NCBI RefSeq assembly: GCF_963422335.1
Contig: NZ_OY729424.1
Span: 5,208,001-5,272,000, forward strand
Direction: 5' to 3'
DNA length: 64,000 bases
Origin: an uncultured Roseateles sp.
Lineage (GTDB): Bacteria; Pseudomonadota; Gammaproteobacteria; Burkholderiales; Burkholderiaceae_C
Below the pieces are notes generated by a model, which saw only the letters and a program-made list of their open reading frames with translations, made no database searches and had not been told where the DNA came from. A program made the position numbers and the translations under genes. Below, in pieces: positions 50,665-59,314 of this stretch. The stretch's first letter is position 1, and the number at the start of each line of letters is the position of its first letter.

Positions 50665-51396
50665 ATGTTGCCCATGCACAGTCACAAGTGCCGCCTCGCA
50701 GGCCTGAGCCTGCTGCTGTGTGCGCTGCTGCCCAGCGCCCTTCATGCGCAGAGCCAGGCTCAGCCCCCGGACCTGGTGCTCAAATCTGCGACCCCGTCCG
50801 CACTGAGCGATGCCGACCGCGCCAAGCGTGATGCCGACAAGGTCTCGCAATGGATACGCCTGGTGGCCGACAAGGCGGCCGCCAAGCCCGCGCCCGCGCC
50901 TGCCGCGGTGGCTGCCGCCGCAGCCAAAAAAGCCGGGCCGGCACCGGTCACCCCGAGCAATAACAGCGCTACCTTGGCCGCCGCCCGCAAACAGATCGAG
51001 GCCTCGACCGAAACCGGCGCGACCGCCGCCGAGCCAGCCCCGGCACCCGTCGCGGCGGACACCGGCACCCGGATGGCCATGGCCACGCTGGCCGCGCCGG
51101 CGCCAGCAAGCGTGACGCCACCTCCAGCAGCGATCGAGGAGCCCGAGGTGCCGCTGAAGCCGCTGTTCCAGGTGCAGCCCGAGTTTCCACGCCAGCTGGT
51201 GAACACGCTGCAAAGCGGCATGGTGGCCGTGCGCTTCACCGTGCGGCCCGATGGCACGGTGTCTCAGGCCGAGGCCATCTCCAGCAGCCACCGGCGGCTG
51301 TCGCAGGCGGCCATCGACGCGGTCAAACAATGGCGTTTCGCGCCCATCAAGCAGGAGCGCACCGCCGCGGTCGAGGTCGGGTTCAAGCTGGAGTGA
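50665..51396 (+). CDS. TonB C-terminal-domain protein with cleavable-looking signal peptide
   Basis: A 243-residue protein. The N-terminus (MHSHKCRLAGLSLLLCALLPSALHAQ) looks like a cleavable signal peptide rather than the uncleaved TonB anchor with its SxxxH motif. It is followed by a Pro/Ala-rich flexible part (60-155) and a TonB_C domain (160-243; PLFQVQPEFPRQLVNTLQSGMVAVRFTVRPDGTV, then AIDAVKQWRFAP). TonB carries energy from ExbBD to outer-membrane receptors, but an anchorless form would need another way to couple. No exbB, exbD or receptor gene is nearby. GGAGGT before ATG 50665 fixes the start. Confidence 0.83.
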   Translation: MLPMHSHKCRLAGLSLLLCALLPSALHAQSQAQPPDLVLKSATPSALSDADRAKRDADKVSQWIRLVADKAAAKPAPAPAAVAAAAAKKAGPAPVTPSNNSATLAAARKQIEASTETGATAAEPAPAPVAADTGTRMAMATLAAPAPASVTPPPAAIEEPEVPLKPLFQVQPEFPRQLVNTLQSGMVAVRFTVRPDGTVSQAEAISSSHRRLSQAAIDAVKQWRFAPIKQERTAAVEVGFKLE

Positions 51397-51399
51397 GCC

Positions 51400-51756
51400 T
51401 CAGCCGATCAACACCAGTACCAGCGCGATCGCCGCCGGCAGGGCCTGCACGAACAGAATCTTGCGGCTGACGGTGATGGCACCAAACACCCCTGCCACCA
51501 GCACGCAGCCGAGAAAGAACAGTTCGATCGCCCGCCCGGCCGGCCCCAGGCTCAGCCCCCACAGCAGGCCGGCCGCCAGAAAGCCGTTGTACAGCCCTTG
51601 ATTGGCGGCCAGCACCTTGGAGGCCTCGGCGAACTCCGGCTTGTTGCCGAACGTGCGCAGGCCCAGCGGCTTGGTCCAGAAAAACATCTCCAGCGCCAGA
51701 AAGTACAGGTGCAAGAGTGCGACCAGGGTCACGGCGATGGCGGCAAGTGTTGTCAT
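51400..51756 (-). CDS. DUF1304 small membrane protein
   Basis: A 118-residue protein with four predicted helices and the DUF1304 signature: VALLHLYFLALEMFFWTKPLGLRTFG in the first part, then NQGLYNGFLAAGLLWGL. Function unknown. GGAGGAG lies ahead of the ATG. It is convergent with the TonB-like gene, four bases apart, and diverges from the peptidase gene across 152 bases. Confidence 0.85.
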   Translation of the reverse strand: MTTLAAIAVTLVALLHLYFLALEMFFWTKPLGLRTFGNKPEFAEASKVLAANQGLYNGFLAAGLLWGLSLGPAGRAIELFFLGCVLVAGVFGAITVSRKILFVQALPAAIALVLVLIG

Positions 51757-51908
51757 TGGGGGCTCCTCCGAATCGGGTCAAACCCCGATTGGGCCCAGAA
51801 AGCCCGCGGCGCGCAATGAGGTCTTGTGCCAGCCCTCGCACAGCCGAGGGCCCGGATCGGTCTGGCGGTGCAAGAATCTCCACGCATTCACCAACGGCCC
51901 TGCTCACC

Positions 51909-53351
51909 ATGCGCCAGCTCACTTCCAATTCTCTCGCCTGTGCAAGCCTTGTACTGCTGATCGCCTCGACCGGCACAGCCGCAGCCGCCGACACCGAACC
52001 GCTGGACGCTAGCGTGGCCAAGATCGTCGCCGACGTGTCGGCGCAGCGCATCGCCAAGCGCATCGAGACCCTGGTCGGCTTCCACACCCGCCACACTCTG
52101 TCCGACACCGCATCGGACACACGCGGCATAGGCGCCGCCCGGCGCTGGATACAGCGCGAGCTGCAGGCCTGCTCCAAGGCCGCGGGCGGTCGGCTGCAGG
52201 TCGAGATGGACGAGTTCGTCGAGCCCGCCGGCCGGCGCGTGCCCACGCCGGCGACGCTGGTCAATGTCGTCGCCACCCTGCCCGGCAGCTCGCCAGCGTC
52301 CAAGGACCGGCTGCTGGTCGTCAGCGGTCACTACGACTCGCGCAACACCGATGTGATGGACGCCAAAGGCTTTGCCCCCGGCGCCAACGACGATGCCTCG
52401 GGCGTGGCCGCGGTGATGGAGCTGGCCTGCGTGATGGCGGCGCATCAATTCGATGCCACCCTGGTCTTCATGGCCGTGGCCGGCGAGGAGCAGGGCCTGC
52501 TGGGTGCCACCCACTGGGCGAAGACGGCACGGGCCAAGAACCTGCGCATCGAGGCGATGATCACCAATGACATCGTCGGCAGCGCCACCGGCGATGCCGG
52601 CCAGCACGACCCCAGGCAGCTGCGCCTGTTCGCCGATGGCTTCGACCCCCTGCTGCGCATGCTGGTCAAGGCGCAGAGCAATCTGCAGACCGCCGATGCC
52701 GACAGCAGCGCCAGCGATGCTGTGCGCAACCAACTGCAGGCGCTGGCCCTGGCCGGCGGCGGCGAGGATCTGCCGACGCACCAGCTGGGCCGCCATCTGA
52801 AGGCCGCCGGCGAGCGCTATGTGCCCGGCTTCACGGTCAATCTGATCCAGCGCCGCGACCGTTATCTGCGTGGCGGCGACCACCTGCCCTTTCTGGAGCG
52901 CGGCTATGCGGCCGTGCGCTTCACCGAGCCGTTCGAGAACTTCCGCCACCAGCACCAGGATGTGCGCACCGAGAACGGTGTGGTCTATGGCGACCTGGTC
53001 GAATTCGTCGACATGCCCTATCTGGCCGACGTCACCCGCATCAACGCCGCCGGCCTGGCCACGCTGGCGCTGGCGCCCGCCGCGCCACAGAACGTGAAGC
53101 TTGAGGCGATAGAGCTGGACAACAACAGCACGCTGCGCTGGGACGCCAACACCGAGCCGGGGCTGAAGGGCTACCGCGTGGTCTGGCGCGAGACCGGCTC
53201 GCCGACCTGGCAGCAGCAGCGCGATGTGGGCCTGGTCACCCGCACGACGATCACCGGCGTGTCCAAGGACAATGTCGTGTTCGGCGTGCAGGCGATAGGC
53301 GCCCGCGGGCAGGCCAGCCTGGCCAGCTACCCGCTGCCGATGAGCCGCTAG
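51909..53351 (+). CDS. Exported M28-family zinc peptidase with C-terminal Fn3-like domain
   Basis: A 480-residue exported peptidase. A signal peptide ends near residue 27 (...STGTAAAA). The M28 zinc ligands appear in order: H141 (VVSGHYDSR), D161 (PGANDDASG), the acidic pair E193-E194 (AGEEQG), an Asp in ITNDIVG and a late His in RHQHQD. A fibronectin type III-like domain makes up the last 80 residues (PQNVKLEAIELDNNSTLRWDANTEPGLKGYRVVWRE). M28 enzymes are aminopeptidases or carboxypeptidases that scavenge peptides outside the cell. It is a single gene. Confidence 0.92.
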   Translation: MRQLTSNSLACASLVLLIASTGTAAAADTEPLDASVAKIVADVSAQRIAKRIETLVGFHTRHTLSDTASDTRGIGAARRWIQRELQACSKAAGGRLQVEMDEFVEPAGRRVPTPATLVNVVATLPGSSPASKDRLLVVSGHYDSRNTDVMDAKGFAPGANDDASGVAAVMELACVMAAHQFDATLVFMAVAGEEQGLLGATHWAKTARAKNLRIEAMITNDIVGSATGDAGQHDPRQLRLFADGFDPLLRMLVKAQSNLQTADADSSASDAVRNQLQALALAGGGEDLPTHQLGRHLKAAGERYVPGFTVNLIQRRDRYLRGGDHLPFLERGYAAVRFTEPFENFRHQHQDVRTENGVVYGDLVEFVDMPYLADVTRINAAGLATLALAPAAPQNVKLEAIELDNNSTLRWDANTEPGLKGYRVVWRETGSPTWQQQRDVGLVTRTTITGVSKDNVVFGVQAIGARGQASLASYPLPMSR

Positions 53352-53360
53352 GTTTTCGGT

Positions 53361-55499
53361 CTATCGGGGTGCGTGCCGTGCGATGCAATCGCGCAGCGCG
53401 TCGCTCAACTCGAAGCCCGCGCCATGCCAGACGGCCAGCTCGGCGGCGCGTTTCTCGAAGCGCTCGCCCTCCGAGTAGATGAACTGCATCGCCCCGCCGG
53501 TCCAGGCCGGGAAACCGATGCCGAAGATCGAGCCGATATTGGCGTCGTGCGTGCTGGTCAGCACACCCTCGCTGAGGCAGCGCAAGGTCTCGATCGCCTG
53601 GCGGTAGAGCAGCCGGTCTTTCAGCTCCTGCATGTCCCAGCGCGCGTCGGCTTTCTCGAACAGCGATTTCAGGTTCGGCCACAAGTGCTTGGGGCTGCCG
53701 GCGGGATAGTCGTAGAAACCGCCGCCGCCGGCGCGTCCCGGACGCTGCAGCTCCTTGACCATACGCTCGACCAGTCGCTCGCCCGGTGAGCTGTTGATAC
53801 GCCGGCCCTCGGCGGCCAGATCGGCACGCGTCTGTTCCATCACGTGCACGGACAGGCTCAGGCTGGTTTCGTCCAGCACCGCCAGCGGGCCCACCGGCAT
53901 GCCGGCCATCAGCCCGGCCTGCTCGATCACCGGGGCCGGAATGCCCTCGGCCAGCATCGCCGCCCCCTCCATCACAAAGGTGCCGAACACCCGGCTGGTG
54001 AAGAAGCCCCGCGAGTCATTGACGACGATGGGCGTCTTGCCGAGAAGCAGCACATAGTCGTAGGCACGGGCCACCGTCTCGTCGCTGGTCTGCCGGCCGC
54101 GGATGATCTCGACCAGCTTCATCTTGTCCACCGGCGAGAAGAAATGCAGGCCGACGAAATGCGTGGCATCGCGGCTGGCCTGGGCCAGGCCGGTGATGGG
54201 CAGGGTCGAGGTGTTGGAGGCGAATACGCCGCCCGGCATCAACATGCCTTCCGCCTCCTGCGTGACCTTGGCCTTGAGCGCGCGCTGCTCGAACACCGCC
54301 TCGATGATCAGATCGCAGCCCTGCAGATCGGCCACCGCCTCGGTCGGCCGTATCAGCGCCAGCAGGCCGGCCTGCCTGTCTTCGCTCATCTGACCCTTGG
54401 CGACACGGCCGGCGGTGATCTTGCGGCTGTAGTCACGCCCCTTCTCGGCCCTGTCCAGGCTCACGTCCTTCAGCACGCAGGCGATGCCCTTGGCGGCATT
54501 GGCATAGGCAATACCTGCCCCCATCATGCCGGCGCCGAGGATGCCGACCTTGGCCGGCATCCAGCGCGGACTGCTCCCCGGCCGCGACTTGCCCGCCTTG
54601 ATCGCGTTCAGATTGAAGAAGAAGGCGGTGATCATGTTCTTGGCGTTCTGGCTGACCATCTGTTTCGCCAGCTTGCGGCTCTCGATCCGCATGGCGGTGT
54701 CGTAATCCACCATCGCGCCCTCGACCATGGCCTCCAGCGCCGCCTGTGCGGCCGGGTAGAGGCCGCGGGTCTTCTGCGCCAGCATCGCGGGCGCCACCAT
54801 CAGCGCCTGGGCGACCTTGGGGTTGGCCGGCGTGCCGCCGGGCATTCGGTAGTCCTTGGCGTCCCAGGGCTGCTGGGCATCGGGATGGGCGGCGATCCAG
54901 GCCAGGGCCTGTGCCTTCAGCTCGTCCACACTCTGGCCCAGGCCCTGCACCCAGCCCAGCTTGACGGCCTCCTGCGGGCCAAAGAGTTTTCCCTCGATCA
55001 GATAGGGCTGGGCCGCCATCAGGCCCAGCATGCGCACGGTCTTGGTGATGCCGCAGGCACCGGGGATCAGGCCCAGGCTGACCTCGGGCGTGCCGAACTG
55101 GATTTTCGCGTCGTCCAGCGCAAAGCGGGCATGGGCACACAATGCCACCTCCCAGCCGCCGCCGAGCGCCGCGCCATTCAACAGCGCGACGACCGGCCGG
55201 CCCAGCGTCTCGATCGCGCGGAAGGCCTTCTTCAGTGCCTCGACATTCCTGAAGCCCTCGGCCGCGTCGTCGGGCTTGAGCTTGAGCACGCTGTTCAGCT
55301 CGGCGCCGGCGAAGAAGGTGCTCTTGGCCGAGGTCAGCAGCACGCCGCTGATCTGCGCCTTGTCGCGCTGCAGCAGGGCCGCGGCCTCGGCCATATCGGC
55401 CTGCCAGCGTTGGTTCATCGTGTTGATGGGCGAGCCGGGCTCGTCGAAGCACAGCGTGGCGATGCCGTCGGAACTCAGCTCGTATTTGATGGTTTGCAT
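53361..55499 (-). CDS. Bifunctional enoyl-CoA hydratase/3-hydroxyacyl-CoA dehydrogenase (FadB/FadJ type)
   Basis: A 712-residue fusion enzyme, the normal size of the FadB/FadJ family. The crotonase half (1-300) has the oxyanion and Glu segments GAALGGGWEVALCAHARFALDD and FGTPEVSLGLIPGACG. The dehydrogenase half begins with the Rossmann motif VGILGAGMMGAGIAYANA near 317 and has the His-bearing HFVGLHFFSPVDKM segment. It makes 3-ketoacyl-CoA from enoyl-CoA in beta-oxidation. The thiolase gene lies just upstream on the same strand, two bases away. The pair diverges from an atu-like operon, whose products need beta-oxidation. Confidence 0.94.
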   Translation of the reverse strand: MQTIKYELSSDGIATLCFDEPGSPINTMNQRWQADMAEAAALLQRDKAQISGVLLTSAKSTFFAGAELNSVLKLKPDDAAEGFRNVEALKKAFRAIETLGRPVVALLNGAALGGGWEVALCAHARFALDDAKIQFGTPEVSLGLIPGACGITKTVRMLGLMAAQPYLIEGKLFGPQEAVKLGWVQGLGQSVDELKAQALAWIAAHPDAQQPWDAKDYRMPGGTPANPKVAQALMVAPAMLAQKTRGLYPAAQAALEAMVEGAMVDYDTAMRIESRKLAKQMVSQNAKNMITAFFFNLNAIKAGKSRPGSSPRWMPAKVGILGAGMMGAGIAYANAAKGIACVLKDVSLDRAEKGRDYSRKITAGRVAKGQMSEDRQAGLLALIRPTEAVADLQGCDLIIEAVFEQRALKAKVTQEAEGMLMPGGVFASNTSTLPITGLAQASRDATHFVGLHFFSPVDKMKLVEIIRGRQTSDETVARAYDYVLLLGKTPIVVNDSRGFFTSRVFGTFVMEGAAMLAEGIPAPVIEQAGLMAGMPVGPLAVLDETSLSLSVHVMEQTRADLAAEGRRINSSPGERLVERMVKELQRPGRAGGGGFYDYPAGSPKHLWPNLKSLFEKADARWDMQELKDRLLYRQAIETLRCLSEGVLTSTHDANIGSIFGIGFPAWTGGAMQFIYSEGERFEKRAAELAVWHGAGFELSDALRDCIARHAPR

Positions 55500-55501
55500 G
55501 C

Positions 55502-56707
55502 TCAGAGCCTCTCGATGATGGTCGCAATGCCCATGCCGCCGCCCACGCACAGCGTGATCAGGCCGCGTTTGAGCTGGCGGCGCTCCAGCTCGTCCAGCAG
55601 GGTGCCCAAGAGCATCGCGCCGGTGGCGCCCAGCGGATGGCCCATGGCGATGGCGCCACCATTGACGTTGACCCTGTCGTGCGGCACGCCCATCTCCTGC
55701 ATGAAGCGCATGGGCACGGCAGCGAAGGCCTCGTTGACCTCGAACAGGTCGATATCCTGGATCGTCAGTCCCGCCTTGGCCAAGGCCTTGCGCGTGGCGG
55801 GCATAGGCCCGGTCAGCATGATGCTGGGGTCGGCACCCGACAGCGCGGTTGCAACGATGCGGCCGCGCGGCGTCAGGCCCAGGGTCTTGCCCATGGCCTC
55901 GCTGCCGATCAGCACGGCGGCCGCGCCATCGACGATGCCCGACGAATTGCCGGGGCTGTGCACATGATTGATGCGCTCGACCTGCGGGTAGCGCTGCAGG
56001 GCCACCGCATCAAAGCCCATCGCGCCGAGTTGCTCGAAGCTGGCCTTCAGGGCGCCCAGCCCCTGCAAGGTGCTCTGCGGCTTGATGAATTCATCGCGCT
56101 CGAGGATGGGAATGCCGATCGCGTCAACCACCGGCACCACCGAGCGGTCGAAATAGCCGGCGGCCTGGGCGCGAGCGGCGCGCTGCTGCGACTCCAGCGC
56201 AAAGGCGTCCACTTCCTCGCGGCCCCAGCCGCCCAGCGTGGCGATCAGGTCCGCGCCTATGCCCTGAGGCACGAAGCCGGTGACGGCGTTGGTCTCGGGG
56301 TCCTGTGCCCAGGCGCCGCCGTCGCTGCCCATGGGCACGCGCGACATGCTCTCGACGCCACCGGCGATGACCAGATCCTCCCAGCCGCTGGCAACCTTCT
56401 GCGCCGCCAGATTGACGGCCTCCAGGCCCGAGGCGCAGAAGCGGTTGACCTGCACGCCGGCCACGCGAAAGTCCCAGCCGGCCTTGAGCACCGCCGTTTT
56501 CGGGATCACGGCGCCCTGCTCGCCCACCGGCGTGACGCAGCCCATCACCACGTCGTCCACCAGGGCCGGGTCGAAGTCCAGCCGCTGTTGCAGCTGGCCC
56601 AGCAGGCCGGCCAAGAGATCGACCGGCTTGACCTCATGCAGGCTGCCGTCCTTCTTGCCCTTGCCGCGTGGCGTGCGAAGGGCCTCATAAATCAATGCTT
56701 GCGCCAT
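55502..56707 (-). CDS. Acetyl-CoA acyltransferase (thiolase, FadA type)
   Basis: A 401-residue thiolase. The acyl-accepting cysteine is C91 (NRFCASGLEA), and the His and second Cys lie in GHPLGATGA and CVGGGMGIA. It cleaves 3-ketoacyl-CoA with CoA, the last step of beta-oxidation, and most likely forms a complex with the FadB-type protein encoded two bases downstream. GGAGACGACC precedes ATG 56707; an ATG four codons earlier is less likely. It diverges from the SDR/atu genes, with an 18-bp palindrome in between. Confidence 0.94.
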   Translation of the reverse strand: MAQALIYEALRTPRGKGKKDGSLHEVKPVDLLAGLLGQLQQRLDFDPALVDDVVMGCVTPVGEQGAVIPKTAVLKAGWDFRVAGVQVNRFCASGLEAVNLAAQKVASGWEDLVIAGGVESMSRVPMGSDGGAWAQDPETNAVTGFVPQGIGADLIATLGGWGREEVDAFALESQQRAARAQAAGYFDRSVVPVVDAIGIPILERDEFIKPQSTLQGLGALKASFEQLGAMGFDAVALQRYPQVERINHVHSPGNSSGIVDGAAAVLIGSEAMGKTLGLTPRGRIVATALSGADPSIMLTGPMPATRKALAKAGLTIQDIDLFEVNEAFAAVPMRFMQEMGVPHDRVNVNGGAIAMGHPLGATGAMLLGTLLDELERRQLKRGLITLCVGGGMGIATIIERL

Positions 56708-56778
56708 GGTCGTCTCCAATGCACGGGGTGCCCGCGGCCGCCACCGATTGACAGCCGATTATGAAGCGCAGCACACTT

Positions 56779-56796
56779 ACCAAGCAAGTGCTTGGT
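56779..56796. promoter_or_regulatory. 18-bp perfect palindrome, candidate TetR-family operator
   Basis: ACCAAGCA-AG-TGCTTGGT is perfect, in the 107-bp gap between the divergent thiolase and SDR genes. The form recalls operators of TetR-type regulators of fatty-acid or terpene catabolism. Its place lets one protein control both operons. No TetR gene is seen in the window. Confidence 0.6.
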
Positions 56797-56814
56797 TGAA
56801 TGAGGGATTGAGAG

Positions 56815-57687
56815 ATGGGCGGCTATCGCAGTGTTTTCAGACCCGGGCTGTTCGACGGCCAGGTGGTCATCGTCACCGGTGGCGGCTCCGGCATAGGCCG
56901 CTGCACCGCCCACGAGCTGGCCGCGCTGGGTGCCACCGTGGCCCTGGTCGGCCGCAAACTGGAGAAGCTGGCGGCGGTGCAGGCCGAGATCGAGGCAGCC
57001 GGCGGCAAGGCCAGCGCACATGCCTGCGACATCCGCGAGGAAAGCGTCGTGGCTTTGACAGTCGCCGAGGTGCTGGCCCGGCACGGCCGCATCGACGGCC
57101 TGGTCAACAACGCCGGCGGCCAGTACCCCTCGCCGCTGCGCGACATCAAGGCCAAGGGCTGGGATGCCGTGGTGCGCAACAACCTGACCGGCGGCTTTCT
57201 GATGGCACGCGAGTGCTACACGCAGTATCTCGAAGCGAATGGTGGATCAATCGTCAACATCATTGCCGACATCTGGATGGGCATGCCCGGCATGGGCCAC
57301 AGCGGCGCGGCGCGGGCCGGCATGCTGAACTTCACCGAGACGGCGGCGCTGGAATGGGCGCCGGTGCGCAGCAATGCGGTGGCGCCCGGCTGGATCGCCT
57401 CCAGCGGCATGGACCAGTACCCGCCCGAGATGGGCCCGCTGATACGCCAGATGGCCAGGATGACGCCCGCCTGCCGCATGGGCAGCGAGAGCGAGGTGGC
57501 TGCGGCCATCGTATTCCTGCTCTCGCCCGCGGCCGCCTTCATCAGCGGCGCCTGCCTGCGCATCGACGGCGGTGCGCCCAACGCCAAGCGCATCTGGCCC
57601 CAGGTCGGCACCGGCAAGAGCCCGGCGCAGTTCGATGGCTTCCATCTGGCGACGACCCCAAAGGTACTCAGCGATGCCCAAGATTGA
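56815..57687 (+). CDS. SDR-family oxidoreductase of the enoyl-CoA reductase type (atuB-like)
   Basis: A 290-residue SDR protein. TGGGSGIGR at 21-29 binds NAD(P), and NNAGGQYPSPL marks the family. The active-site block reads GHSGAARAGMLNFTETAALEWA instead of YxxxK, as in 2,4-dienoyl-CoA/trans-2-enoyl-CoA reductases, which lack the usual Tyr. Gene order with the following carboxyltransferase, acyl-CoA dehydrogenase, hydratase and biotin carboxylase copies the atuB-C-D-E-F order of the Pseudomonas acyclic terpene locus, so AtuB is the best match. Its end overlaps the carboxyltransferase start by 14 bases. Confidence 0.78.
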   Translation: MGGYRSVFRPGLFDGQVVIVTGGGSGIGRCTAHELAALGATVALVGRKLEKLAAVQAEIEAAGGKASAHACDIREESVVALTVAEVLARHGRIDGLVNNAGGQYPSPLRDIKAKGWDAVVRNNLTGGFLMARECYTQYLEANGGSIVNIIADIWMGMPGMGHSGAARAGMLNFTETAALEWAPVRSNAVAPGWIASSGMDQYPPEMGPLIRQMARMTPACRMGSESEVAAAIVFLLSPAAAFISGACLRIDGGAPNAKRIWPQVGTGKSPAQFDGFHLATTPKVLSDAQD

Positions 57688-59290
57688 ATCGCAGCTGGAC
57701 ACCGGCAGCGCGAGCTTCGCCGAGAACCGCGCCTACCAGCTGGGCCTGATCACCCAGCTGCGCGCGCTGGAGGCACGCACCGCCAGCCGCAGCGCACAAA
57801 GCAAGCCGCTGTTCGACAAGCGCGGCCAGCTGCTGCCCCGCGAGCGGGTGGCGCGCCTGCTGGACCCGGGCACGCCGTTTCTGGAGCTGTCCTCGCTGGC
57901 CGGCTATCTGCAGGATCAACCGGATCCGGACGCCTCGATCGCCGGCGGCGGCTTCATCGCCGGCATCGGCGTCGTGTCGGGCACTCGGGTGCTGCTGGTC
58001 GCCGACGACGCGGGCATCGAGGCCGGCGCGCTACAGGCCAAGGGGCTGGAGAAGCTGCAACGGGCGCAGGAGATCGCGCTGCAGAACCGCCTGCCCTTTG
58101 TGCATCTGGTCGAGTCGGCCGGGGCGAATCTGTTGAAGTACCGCGTCGAGCAGTTCGTGCTCGGCGGCAGCGGTTTCTGGTGGCTGGCGCGGCTGTCGGC
58201 GGCCGGGCTGCCGGTGATCTCGGTCGTGCATGGCGCATCGACCGCCGGTGGTGCCTATATGACCGGCCTGGCCGACTACGTGGTGATGGTGAAGAAGCGC
58301 GCCCGCGCCTTTCTGGCCGGGCCGCCGCTCTTGAAGGCCGCCACCGGCGAGATTGCCAACGACGAAGACCTGGGCGGCGCCGAGATGCATGCCGGCGTGT
58401 CGGGCCTGGCCGAGTACGTGGCCGAGGACGATGCCCATGCACTGGCGATCTGCCGCGAGTTGGTTGCCTCGCTGGGCTGGGCCGGCAAGGGCGATCTGTG
58501 GCCCGACGGCCCTGCGCCGCAGCACGCGGCGGACGAGTTGCTGGGCCTGATGGGGCCGGACGCCAAGAAGCCGGTGGACATGCACGAGCTGATCGCCCGC
58601 CTCGTCGACCACTCCGACTTCCTCGACTTCAAGCCCGACTACGGCCCGGCCACGATCTGCGGCCATGGTTCGATTGCCGGCCACCGCGTCGGCATCATCA
58701 CGAACAACGGCCCGCTGGACCCGGCCGGTAGCACCAAGATCACCCATTTCATCCAGGCCTGCGAGCAAAGCGGCCTGCCGCTGATCTATCTGCAGAACAC
58801 CACCGGTTTCATCGTCGGCACGGAGGCTGAGCGGGCCGGCATGATCAAGCACGGCGCCAAGCAGATACAGGCGCTCAGCAACGCCACCGTGCCGCAGATC
58901 ACCCTGATGTGCGGGGCCTCGTTCGGCGCCGGCAACTACGGCATGTGCGGGCGGGGCTTCCACCCCCGCTTTGTGTTCTGCTGGCCCAACGCACGCACCG
59001 CGGTGATGGGCCCGCAGCAGGCCGCCGACACGATGGAAATCGTCATGCGCGAGGGCGCGGCACGCAAGGGCCAGACTGTGGACGAGGCGCAGATCGCCGG
59101 CCTGAAGCAGCAGATCATCACCACCTTCGAGCGCCAGATGAGCGCCTTCTACACCTCGGGCCAGCTGCTGGACGATGGCGTGATCGATCCGCGCGACACC
59201 CGCCGTGTGCTGGCACTGGCCCTGCAGCTGTGCGCCGAAGCCGCGGCCAAAGCATTGAGACCGATGCAATTCGGCGTGGCCCGGCCCTGA
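57674..59290 (+). CDS. atuC: Acyl-CoA carboxylase carboxyltransferase subunit (geranyl-CoA carboxylase beta, AtuC-like)
   Basis: A 538-residue carboxyltransferase, equal in size to MCC/GCC beta subunits. It transfers CO2 from carboxybiotin to a branched enoyl-CoA. Features are two crotonase-type halves, with GASTAGGAYMTGLADYVVMV and LQNTTGFIVG, GASFGAGNYGMCGRGFHPRF and MGPQQAADTMEIV in the second. Methylcrotonyl-CoA carboxylase is the near relative, but the gene order and the absence of leucine-pathway partners (isovaleryl-CoA dehydrogenase, HMG-CoA lyase) favour geranyl-CoA. ATG 57674 lies inside the previous gene end. It pairs with the biotin subunit at 61257. Confidence 0.83.
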   Translation: MPKIESQLDTGSASFAENRAYQLGLITQLRALEARTASRSAQSKPLFDKRGQLLPRERVARLLDPGTPFLELSSLAGYLQDQPDPDASIAGGGFIAGIGVVSGTRVLLVADDAGIEAGALQAKGLEKLQRAQEIALQNRLPFVHLVESAGANLLKYRVEQFVLGGSGFWWLARLSAAGLPVISVVHGASTAGGAYMTGLADYVVMVKKRARAFLAGPPLLKAATGEIANDEDLGGAEMHAGVSGLAEYVAEDDAHALAICRELVASLGWAGKGDLWPDGPAPQHAADELLGLMGPDAKKPVDMHELIARLVDHSDFLDFKPDYGPATICGHGSIAGHRVGIITNNGPLDPAGSTKITHFIQACEQSGLPLIYLQNTTGFIVGTEAERAGMIKHGAKQIQALSNATVPQITLMCGASFGAGNYGMCGRGFHPRFVFCWPNARTAVMGPQQAADTMEIVMREGAARKGQTVDEAQIAGLKQQIITTFERQMSAFYTSGQLLDDGVIDPRDTRRVLALALQLCAEAAAKALRPMQFGVARP

Positions 59291-59314
59291 ACAAGATACT
59301 CCAGGAGAGAGAAC

